Of a DNA stretch of 5,207 nt, positions 1 through 5,207 are shown one piece after another (the stretch's first letter is position 1; each line of letters begins with the position of its first letter). The notes under the pieces were generated by a model, which saw only the letters and a list, made by a program, of their open reading frames with translations, was not told the origin of the DNA and ran no database searches. The stretch is from an uncultured Lachnospiraceae bacterium (GTDB lineage: Bacteria > Bacillota > Clostridia > Lachnospirales > Lachnospiraceae), in the NCBI GenBank assembly GCA_902782965.1, contig CACZPG010000044.1:1-5207 (forward strand), read 5' to 3'. The position numbers were made by a program, and so were the translations under genes.

Positions 1-312
1 GATTCTACTATCAGAAAGCAGAGAAAGGAATTCGGTATAGAGAAATCCATGGGATATACATCCAGGGATATCAAGAAGCAGATCGTGAGCAGGATCATGC
101 CGATAGCTGTTCCGGCTATTATAGCAGCACTACTGGTAACAGTCCCGCTTACAGAAAAATTTGAAGTAATCGCATTCGGTGGCGGAGCTCAGCCAAGATA
201 TTGGTTGCTGATACCTGCAGCAGTAGCAATCATGGTATATGTTTATGCTTCGGCATATTTGTCAGCTGGAAAGGTTAAGAAGGTATCAGTTACGGAGCTG
301 ATGACGGAGTAA
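1..312 (+). CDS. FtsX-family ABC transporter permease, C-terminal end (5' part outside window)
   Basis: This is the last 103 codons of a gene that enters from the left; the frame is open from base 1 to the TAA at 310-312. An ATG at 49 is internal, because the conserved motif begins before it. Window residues 9-24 (RKEFGIEKSMGYTSRD and following) match the cytoplasmic loop typical of FtsX-like permeases, which normally reads like R-x-x-E-[FI]-G-[IV]-x-K-[AS]-x-G-[YA]. Two hydrophobic segments follow, at about 34-50 and 67-89, and a short basic cytoplasmic tail ends the protein. These correspond to the last two membrane helices of the family. Such permeases pair with an ATPase encoded elsewhere and act in lipoprotein or peptide export, or in antimicrobial-peptide resistance; which one cannot be told from this end. 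The serine hydrolase begins 40 bp downstream and could be co-transcribed. Confidence 0.88.
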   Translation, partial: DSTIRKQRKEFGIEKSMGYTSRDIKKQIVSRIMPIAVPAIIAALLVTVPLTEKFEVIAFGGGAQPRYWLLIPAAVAIMVYVYASAYLSAGKVKKVSVTELMTE

Positions 313-319
313 AGTTTAA

Positions 320-334
320 ATTTGTTTAACAAAT
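320..334. promoter_or_regulatory. 15-bp palindrome, possible operator
   Basis: ATTTGTT and AACAAAT form a perfect 7-bp inverted repeat around a single central T. It lies in the 40-bp gap between the permease stop and the serine hydrolase start, and ends 7 bp before the GAGG ribosome binding site at 342-345. The hexamer GTTTAA also occurs twice here (314-319 and 324-329), 10 bp apart, roughly one helical turn, which is a layout OmpR-type regulators often bind. All pairs but two are A-T, so chance is a real alternative. No convincing -35/-10 pair is visible beside it. Confidence 0.3.
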
Positions 335-352
335 AATTATTGAGGTAACGAT

Positions 353-2452
353 ATGAAAAAATCGATAAAAACATGTTTGATATTTGCAGGGATTAGCACA
401 TTAGGTTTACTCGGAATGGTTTCTGTAATTGATATAAAGAAGGATGATAATAGGTATAGGGTATATGCGGCGGAGAGTGAGACGGATGCAGAAACAGTGA
501 ATGGCTGGGATAGACCAAGATTTGCTGAAGAGCAAATCTTGCGGAGCGAAGCGACCATCGAGCCACAGTGCCGTACAGGCACAGAGGTGTCTGTACGGGC
601 AGGTGGCGTTAAGATAGACGGTCAGGATGTGGATAGTACCATTTACTGTACGGCTTCGGTTAGTAAGGTGTATGTAACAGCTGCAGTAATGCAGCTGGTG
701 GATCAGGGTAAGGTTGATCTGGATGCGCCTGTTACAGACTACATAGATGATTTTAAGATGGCGGATGAGAGATATAAGGATATCACGGTACGTATGCTCA
801 TGAATCATTCATCAGGGCTTATGGGAACAGTGCTTAAGGATGATACTCTGATAAATGACAATGAATCTGATCACAATAGTGTTGTCCTTTCAAATCTTGC
901 TACGCAGCATCTCAAGGCTGATCCCGGAGCATATTCAAGCTATTGTAATGATGGCTTCAATCTGCTGGAAATTATAGTAGAACGAGTAAGCGGAATGGAC
1001 TACACAACATATGTCGAGAAGAATATTGCTGACAAGATCGATGCCACATCCATAGGAACAGCTGACAGTATGTTTGAGAATGATAATCTTGTGGATATAT
1101 ATTCAAATGAAAAGTGCTACGGAAAAGAGTATTGCCTGGATTTTGGTTCGGGCGGGATTGTTTCAAATGCAAAGGATACCTGTGAGTTTGGCAGTACATT
1201 TTTTAAGGGAGATAACAGACTGCTATCAGAAAAAAGCAAGGATGAAATGAATTCTCTGTCATCTGCTTCTCCATACAGCTTCTATGGACTTGGCTGGGAC
1301 GATGTAAGTATAAGGCAGTATGAGGATGCAGGAGTGAAAATTCTTAACAAGGGCGGAGATACCGTGAACCAGCATGCGAATCTTATGGTCGCACCGGATG
1401 AAGAAATAAGCATCTGTGTAACAACAAGTGGCGGGTCAAGTGGCTATAATAAGGCTGTTTGTGAGGCACTTATGAATATAGCTCTTGAGGAAAAGGGTAT
1501 AGAGATAGAAGAGGTTACTGCTCCTGAGGTGGAATTCAAGTCTGAAGTTCCCGAGGAGTTCAAAAAGTATGAGGGATATTATGCATCGCCTTATAGTGGA
1601 GTAATAGAAGTTACATTTCCTGATATGAAATATATGCTGCTGAAGACCGGAACAGATACAACCACTGAAACTTATTTTATGTATACGGATAATGGTTTTG
1701 TAAGAGTGAAGGGAGATATAGAATCAGATAATGTAAAGGTGGATCCGGAATATACTTGCTACAGAGTTGAAGAAATAAATGGTGGTATCTATATAGTAGC
1801 AGATATGATTTCAAATAATTCTGATTTGGTTAATAACGAGAATACTACCATCGTAGCAGAAATGATGGCTCCGAATCCTGTATCCGAAAATGTAATCAAC
1901 GCATGGAAGGAAAGAGAAAACCAAAAGTATGCTATTAAATCAGACAAATATTCATCAGACATTTACGATACAGCGTTTGCAGAAATTACTGAGCTTGATG
2001 GTTCGGGATACGTCATGGTTAATATGGTAATGGGATTTGAAATTCTCAGAATAGAAGATGAAAAATCAGCGTCCTTCTATACTACAATTCCTGGAGATGC
2101 CAGCAGAGATATGTTTGATATATCTGTAAATGATGATGGAACTCTTGTTAGCTCAAATGGTTATTCAATGATACCTGTAGAAACCTGCGATAAGCTGACA
2201 AAGGCACTTGTCACGGTTGATTTAAAAACAGACGATGCAGCCTGGTTCGGAATCGATGACAGCCTTGCGAATACATCTATATCAGTTGACAGACCGGAGA
2301 ACAGTGCAGTATATGTATATGACAAATATGGCGATGTGGTATATAGTAGTCATATGAAAGATTATGGTGATTCTATCCCACTTCCAAAGGGTGGATACAT
2401 AGTGTTCCTTGGTGAAGATGGTGGAAGTATACAGATAAAGTATGGTGAATAA
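353..2452 (+). CDS. Exported serine hydrolase, beta-lactamase / penicillin-binding-protein fold, with long C-terminal extension
   Basis: The protein has 699 residues; the ATG at 353 is preceded by GAGG at 342-345. Residues 9-26 are a hydrophobic export segment. A cleavage site near VYAAE (37-41) is possible, but charged residues 27-36 make an uncleaved anchor an alternative. Catalytic signatures of the class C beta-lactamase / DD-peptidase fold are all visible: S102-V-S-K105 (nucleophile and base), Y197-C-N199 (YxN), and K333-G-G at the place of the KTG/HxG triad. HSSGL at 152-156 and YGLGW at 311-315 are also family-typical. Residues from about 380 to the end lie outside the catalytic domain: a Tyr/Gly-rich beta-like part (400-610) and a final sandwich-like part (615-699, with YVYDKYG and LPKGGYIVF). 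It probably acts outside the membrane on peptidoglycan peptides or other esters or amides; the substrate is unknown. The segment before S102 is short and overlaps a hairpin-rich, GC-rich insert at 516-607. An intrinsic terminator follows the stop. Confidence 0.9.
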   Translation: MKKSIKTCLIFAGISTLGLLGMVSVIDIKKDDNRYRVYAAESETDAETVNGWDRPRFAEEQILRSEATIEPQCRTGTEVSVRAGGVKIDGQDVDSTIYCTASVSKVYVTAAVMQLVDQGKVDLDAPVTDYIDDFKMADERYKDITVRMLMNHSSGLMGTVLKDDTLINDNESDHNSVVLSNLATQHLKADPGAYSSYCNDGFNLLEIIVERVSGMDYTTYVEKNIADKIDATSIGTADSMFENDNLVDIYSNEKCYGKEYCLDFGSGGIVSNAKDTCEFGSTFFKGDNRLLSEKSKDEMNSLSSASPYSFYGLGWDDVSIRQYEDAGVKILNKGGDTVNQHANLMVAPDEEISICVTTSGGSSGYNKAVCEALMNIALEEKGIEIEEVTAPEVEFKSEVPEEFKKYEGYYASPYSGVIEVTFPDMKYMLLKTGTDTTTETYFMYTDNGFVRVKGDIESDNVKVDPEYTCYRVEEINGGIYIVADMISNNSDLVNNENTTIVAEMMAPNPVSENVINAWKERENQKYAIKSDKYSSDIYDTAFAEITELDGSGYVMVNMVMGFEILRIEDEKSASFYTTIPGDASRDMFDISVNDDGTLVSSNGYSMIPVETCDKLTKALVTVDLKTDDAAWFGIDDSLANTSISVDRPENSAVYVYDKYGDVVYSSHMKDYGDSIPLPKGGYIVFLGEDGGSIQIKYGE
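516..607. repeat. Hairpin-rich palindromic element inside the serine hydrolase gene
   Basis: There are two adjacent inverted repeats. The first is perfect: CAAGATTTGCT (516-526) pairs with AGCAAATCTTG (531-541) around a GAAG loop, giving 11 bp. The second spans 562-607. Its core is 571-582 paired with 587-598, 12 bp including one G-T pair, with an AGAG loop. The helix continues with 569-570/600-601 (G599 bulged) and GCCAC (562-566)/GTGGC (603-607). Bases 541-610 contain 45 G or C of 70, against 23 of 70 at 361-430. The reading frame stays open through it, encoding residues 55-85. It has the look of a small palindromic repeat inserted in frame, though a second copy elsewhere in the genome cannot be seen from here. 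Confidence 0.6.
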
Positions 2453-2459
2453 TTGCGTG

Positions 2460-2521
2460 GCAAAATGAGTCAATAGGAAGCAATTCTATTGACTCATTTT
2501 GCGTGCTTTGTTATTCTTTTT
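2460..2521 (+). terminator. Rho-independent terminator after the serine hydrolase
   Basis: A perfect 17-bp stem is formed by 2460-2476 and 2486-2502, with a 9-base loop (2477-2485) that can close by two more pairs. A T-rich tract follows, with 12 T of 15 at 2507-2521. The stem begins 7 bases after the TAA at 2450-2452. The other strand has no comparable T tract, so termination is expected mainly for + strand transcripts. It separates the permease/serine hydrolase unit from the flavin reductase and two-component genes. Confidence 0.92.
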
Positions 2522-2537
2522 CATGTATATTTATATG
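2508..2537 (+). promoter_or_regulatory. Candidate promoter for the flavin reductase / two-component operon
   Basis: A promoter is expected here because a strong terminator lies just upstream. The best pair I can find is TTGTTA (2508-2513) as -35 and TATATG (2532-2537) as -10, with an 18-bp spacer. Each matches its consensus at four of six positions. The AT-rich tandem repeat offers other -10-like words (TATATT at 2526 and 2538) without good -35 partners, so the exact position is uncertain. The -35 would overlap the terminator's T tract. Confidence 0.3.
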
Positions 2538-2546
2538 TATATTTAT
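2523..2546 (+). repeat. Perfect 12-bp tandem repeat, two copies
   Basis: ATGTATATTTAT occurs at 2523-2534 and again, directly adjoining and without mismatch, at 2535-2546. It sits between the terminator and the AAGAGG ribosome binding site (2551-2556) of the flavin reductase, so it falls within the expected promoter or leader. It could be a double protein-binding site, a replication-slippage product, or both. Confidence 0.75.
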
Positions 2547-2566
2547 CATAAAGAGGTTAATCGTAT

Positions 2567-3205
2567 ATGAGTAAGGAAAAGTGGAAGCCCGGAAATATGC
2601 TGTATCCGGTTCCGGCTGTCATGGTTACCTGTCAGAAACCGGGCGAAAAAGCTAATATAATTACACTTGCATGGGCAGGAACTATCTGTTCTGATCCTGC
2701 CATGTTGTCTATTTCAGTGAGACCGGAGAGGTATTCTCACAGTATAATAGAAGAGACCGGTGAATTTGTGGTAAATCTTGTTACTACTGAGCTGACAAGA
2801 GCCTGCGACTGGTGTGGTGTCAGATCGGGTAGAGACTATGATAAATTCAAGGAAATGAAGCTATGCGAATATAAGTCAGATTACATGGGGGTTCCGGCAA
2901 TCGAAGAAAGTCCTGTAAATATCTATTGTAAAGTTAAGAAACAGGAGAAGCTTGGATCACATGATATGTTTATAGCAGAAGTGGTTGGAGTGACTGTGGA
3001 TAACAAATACATGGACGATAAAGGTCGATTTGATCTGAGAGCGGCAGACCTTATAGCATATTCTCACGGGGAATATTTCTCATTGGGAAAGAAAATCGGA
3101 CAGTTCGGTTATTCAGTAAGGAAAACAGACAACAAATCTAATAACAGTAAAACCAGGAAAAACAGTAATTCAAAGAATAATAGAAGATTTCATAAGAAGA
3201 AATAA
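2567..3205 (+). CDS. Flavin reductase family protein (flavoredoxin-like, FMN-binding split barrel)
   Basis: The protein has 212 residues; the ATG at 2567 follows AAGAGG (2551-2556) by 10 bases. It is a soluble cytoplasmic flavoprotein. The family binds FMN and passes electrons from NAD(P)H or a redox partner to flavin; the partner here is unknown. Family signatures are Y13-P-V-P16 near the start, the flavin-site stretch N30-I-I-T-L-A-W-A-G38 continuing to S50-V-R-P-E-R-Y56, FVVNL (67-71), SGRDYDKF (87-94) and LGKKIGQFGYSVRK (173-186). A C80-D-W-C83 pair lies just before the SGRD motif and could be redox-active, though I cannot show that it is. The protein ends in a low-complexity Asn/Lys/Ser/Arg tail (187-212), probably disordered and strongly basic. 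The response regulator starts 24 bp downstream with no terminator between, so the two are probably co-transcribed. Confidence 0.9.
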   Translation: MSKEKWKPGNMLYPVPAVMVTCQKPGEKANIITLAWAGTICSDPAMLSISVRPERYSHSIIEETGEFVVNLVTTELTRACDWCGVRSGRDYDKFKEMKLCEYKSDYMGVPAIEESPVNIYCKVKKQEKLGSHDMFIAEVVGVTVDNKYMDDKGRFDLRAADLIAYSHGEYFSLGKKIGQFGYSVRKTDNKSNNSKTRKNSNSKNNRRFHKKK

Positions 3206-3229
3206 TGAAATTACCTGTGAGGATGGAAG

Positions 3230-4021
3230 ATGGAATATAAAGTTCTGATGATAGATGACGATGAAGTAATCGCTCAGTCAACTGCTGAATACTTCAATAT
3301 GTTTGAGATTAAAACTGCATATGTTACAAGTTATGAGGAAGCTGAGAGTTTTCTGGATAAGAACACAGTTTCACTTCTTCTTCTTGATATTAATCTTGGG
3401 GATAAATCGGGCTTTGAGCTTTGTAAAAAAGTGAGAGAAAAATATGATATGCCCATTTTATTTATCAGCGCCAGAACCAGTGATGACGATGTATTGATAG
3501 CGTTAAATATTGGTGGTGATGATTATATCAAGAAGCCTTACACTCTTAGTATTCTGATGGCAAAGGTCAGGACAATACTTGCAAGATATGAGAAGGCCAG
3601 AGAAGATGCGGAATTAGCAGCAAATGCAAGAAACTCAGGACTTCAGTCAGTAGATGGTAACGGTGACGGTCAGGATGCTTCTGGTGATTCTAAAAATCTG
3701 AGTTCCGGGGACAGGGACGGAAGAATTCTTCTTATTGATGATATTTATCTGGATACCAATATTCACAAATTGAAGAAGGAAAATGAGCAGATTAATCTGA
3801 AGGCCATGGAATATAAGCTGCTTATATACCTTCTTGAAAATAAGAACAGAGTTGTGACGAAGGATGAACTTCTCAGAAATGTCTGGGATGATGAGTATAT
3901 AGGCGAGGGAACTCTTGCCGTTCACATCAGACATCTCAGGGAGAAGATTGAGAAGGATCCTAAGAACCCTGAAGTTATAAAAACTGTCTGGGGAGTCGGA
4001 TACATGATTGAAGAACTATGA
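3230..4021 (+). CDS. OmpR/PhoB-family two-component response regulator with long acidic linker
   Basis: The protein has 263 residues; the ATG at 3230 lies 7 bases after GAGG (3219-3222). The receiver domain (about 3-118) has the acidic pair D9/D10, phosphoacceptor D53, switch residue S80 and K102-P103. The winged-helix DNA-binding domain (about 166-262) shows LKAMEYKLLIYLLENKNR, the TLAVHIRHLREKIE recognition-helix region and the terminal TVWGVGYM. It is a cytoplasmic transcription factor activated by phosphorylation, presumably from the kinase encoded directly downstream. The stop overlaps the kinase start (ATGA at 4018-4021), implying translational coupling. Members of the family usually have about 220-240 residues; the extra length is a linker of roughly 45 residues (121-165) rich in Asp, Gly, Ser and Ala. 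Its targets are unknown. The neighbouring permease/serine hydrolase unit is a plausible one by proximity only. Confidence 0.95.
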   Translation: MEYKVLMIDDDEVIAQSTAEYFNMFEIKTAYVTSYEEAESFLDKNTVSLLLLDINLGDKSGFELCKKVREKYDMPILFISARTSDDDVLIALNIGGDDYIKKPYTLSILMAKVRTILARYEKAREDAELAANARNSGLQSVDGNGDGQDASGDSKNLSSGDRDGRILLIDDIYLDTNIHKLKKENEQINLKAMEYKLLIYLLENKNRVVTKDELLRNVWDDEYIGEGTLAVHIRHLREKIEKDPKNPEVIKTVWGVGYMIEEL

Positions 4022-5207
4022 AGAACTATATCAGAGCAACAACTTTATTTATGATAGTGTACTTTGTGGGAGTCATCGTATTTGCTTTCATTATTACCCG
4101 TTCTACACGGGATAAGGTTGATACAGTAAAGCTTAATGATATTTCCAAAAATGTACAGGATAAATGGGACTCTCTTCAAAGTCTGGATTCAATGGATTTT
4201 GGAGTGAGTTTTGTTGTGATTGACAATAAAGACTTCGTAATATATAGATCACCCAATATGAAGAAGGACGGAAATATCAGATCCATTGAAGATGCCATCA
4301 AGAGAAGATATCCATATCAGAATATTACTGTTGATGGGACGGTTGTTGGAATGGTAGTAATGCAGGATGATATTTCTTCGGAACTCAGAGCTCAGAATAT
4401 TAAGCTTATAGTCTCCTTTGTTGTTTGTGGTCTGATACTATTAATTGGTGCATTAGGTTTCGGAATATATATCAGGAATAATATTATAGTACCTTTCGAC
4501 AGAATGAAGGATTTTGCAGGTAAGGTTGCTGTTGGAAATCTGGATGAACCGCTTATGATGGAGCAGAATAATATGTTCGGTGTATTTACCGAAAGCTTTG
4601 ATATTATGAGAGAGGAACTGGCTGCTTCCCGAAAGAGGGAACTTGAGCTTCAGAGGAAAGAGAAAGAACTGGTGGCTTCTCTGAGTCATGATCTGAAAAC
4701 TCCAATCACAGGGATTAAGCTTACTTCGGAGCTTCTTCAGGCTAAGATGGAGAAATATTCAGCCTCGGATGAGAAGGTTGTCTCTGAAATGATGGAATCA
4801 GGGGCTAAGGACATTTCAGAGAAGCTTGATAATATATATAAGAAGGCGGATCAGATAGATGTGCTGGTAAGTGATCTTTTCTCATCAACCCTTGAGGATC
4901 TGGGTGAATTTAAGGTGAAATGTGATGATGAGGATTCTTCTGTAATAAGTGATATTATCAAGAAGAATGATTACAACAGTCTGGTCAATGAGGCTGACAT
5001 TCCCGGCGTAGTCATTCATATTGATATCAAAAGAATGAATCAGGTTATCGGAAATATTCTTGTGAATTCCTATAAATACGCGGGGACAAAGATTGATATA
5101 ACCTATAAGTTAGTAGAGGGTTATCTGGAAATGAGAATTCAGGATTACGGTCCGGGTGTTCCGAAAGACGAGCTTGATCTCATTACCAATAAGTTTTACA
5201 GAGGGAA
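4018..5207 (+). CDS. Sensor histidine kinase with HAMP domain (3' end outside window)
   Basis: The frame is open from the ATG at 4018, which overlaps the regulator's stop, to the window edge: 396 full codons. Domains in order are a membrane helix (about 9-27), an extracytoplasmic sensor region of about 100 residues (28-127), a second helix (128-150), a HAMP linker (about 153-206, P159), and a charged coiled segment leading into the H-box S223-H-D-L-K-T-P229 with phosphoacceptor H224. The ATPase domain follows with N-box N346-I-L-V-N350, G1 box D376-Y-G-P-G380 and the F-box start at F393-Y-R-G396. The remaining ATP-lid and G2 part lies beyond the window. It autophosphorylates H224 and should pass the phosphate to D53 of the upstream regulator. 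The sensor region (V64-S-F-V-V-I-D-N...) has alternating strands suggestive of a small PAS/Cache-like fold, but this is a guess and the ligand is unknown. Confidence 0.95.
   Translation, partial: MKNYIRATTLFMIVYFVGVIVFAFIITRSTRDKVDTVKLNDISKNVQDKWDSLQSLDSMDFGVSFVVIDNKDFVIYRSPNMKKDGNIRSIEDAIKRRYPYQNITVDGTVVGMVVMQDDISSELRAQNIKLIVSFVVCGLILLIGALGFGIYIRNNIIVPFDRMKDFAGKVAVGNLDEPLMMEQNNMFGVFTESFDIMREELAASRKRELELQRKEKELVASLSHDLKTPITGIKLTSELLQAKMEKYSASDEKVVSEMMESGAKDISEKLDNIYKKADQIDVLVSDLFSSTLEDLGEFKVKCDDEDSSVISDIIKKNDYNSLVNEADIPGVVIHIDIKRMNQVIGNILVNSYKYAGTKIDITYKLVEGYLEMRIQDYGPGVPKDELDLITNKFYRG

Noticed and set aside
353..400. Lipoprotein signal on the serine hydrolase (Cys at residue 8)
   Set aside because: The cysteine precedes the hydrophobic core instead of following it, and there is no L-x-x-C lipobox, so a lipoprotein call is not supported.
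337..582. Open frame of 81 codons on the - strand over the hydrolase start
   Set aside because: It has no supporting motif, overlaps the hydrolase start on the other strand, and its length is unremarkable for chance.
407..808. Open frame of 133 codons on the - strand
   Set aside because: It lies entirely inside the serine hydrolase gene, has no ribosome binding site or recognisable motif, and has an unusual composition rich in His, Ile and Arg, typical of an antisense shadow.
353..2452. Calling the serine hydrolase a true AmpC resistance beta-lactamase
   Set aside because: The third motif is KGG rather than KTG, the protein is far longer than AmpC, and many non-lactamase hydrolases and DD-peptidases share the SxxK and YxN motifs.
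2544..2549. TATCAT as the -10 box of the flavin reductase promoter
   Set aside because: It matches five of six consensus bases, but no usable -35 lies upstream and transcription would start almost on the ribosome binding site.
3206..3229. Separate promoter or terminator between flavin reductase and response regulator
   Set aside because: The gap is only 24 bases, with a ribosome binding site and no inverted repeat or -10/-35 pair.
1..5207. CRISPR array, tRNA/rRNA genes, transposase or phage genes
   Set aside because: I found no spaced direct-repeat series, no cloverleaf-like segment and no mobile-element protein on either strand; coding regions fill almost the whole window.

Overview
The window looks like chromosome from a low-GC, anaerobic Gram-positive bacterium. 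The closest impression is the Lachnospiraceae (Clostridia), based on AT-rich DNA, strong GAGG-type ribosome binding sites, an HDLKTP-type histidine kinase and a long secreted serine hydrolase of the beta-lactamase fold. The family assignment is inference from style, because no marker gene is present. All five genes lie on the + strand and are tightly packed.

Layout: (1) 1-312 is the last 103 codons of an FtsX-type ABC transporter permease. (2) A 40-bp gap carries a 15-bp palindrome. (3) 353-2452 encodes a 699-residue exported serine hydrolase with the SxxK / YxN / KGG signature of the class C beta-lactamase / penicillin-binding-protein fold, plus a C-terminal extension of about 320 residues. 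(4) A textbook intrinsic terminator (2460-2521) closes this first transcription unit. (5) An AT-rich leader with a perfect 12-bp tandem repeat precedes a flavin reductase (2567-3205). (6) An OmpR-type response regulator (3230-4021) and a sensor histidine kinase (4018 to the window end, cut before its last ATP-binding motifs) follow. The regulator and kinase overlap by ATGA, and the flavin reductase probably shares their operon.

Working together: an FtsX permease, an envelope-acting serine hydrolase and a two-component system side by side is the usual make-up of Firmicutes envelope-stress or peptide-resistance loci. The two-component system may control the upstream unit, but nothing in the sequence proves this. 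The flavin reductase is the unexpected member.

The least ordinary signal is inside the serine hydrolase gene. Bases 516-607 hold two strong adjacent hairpins (an 11-bp perfect stem and an imperfect stem of about 19 bp). They overlap a sharp GC island: 45 of 70 bases (64%) at 541-610, against 23 of 70 (33%) at 361-430. They lie exactly where the start of the catalytic domain should be. This looks like a palindromic repeat element inserted in frame into a coding region. A second unusual point is the response regulator's long Asp/Gly/Ser-rich interdomain linker, which contains a calcium-loop-like pattern. I see no complete novel defence or mobile system here.
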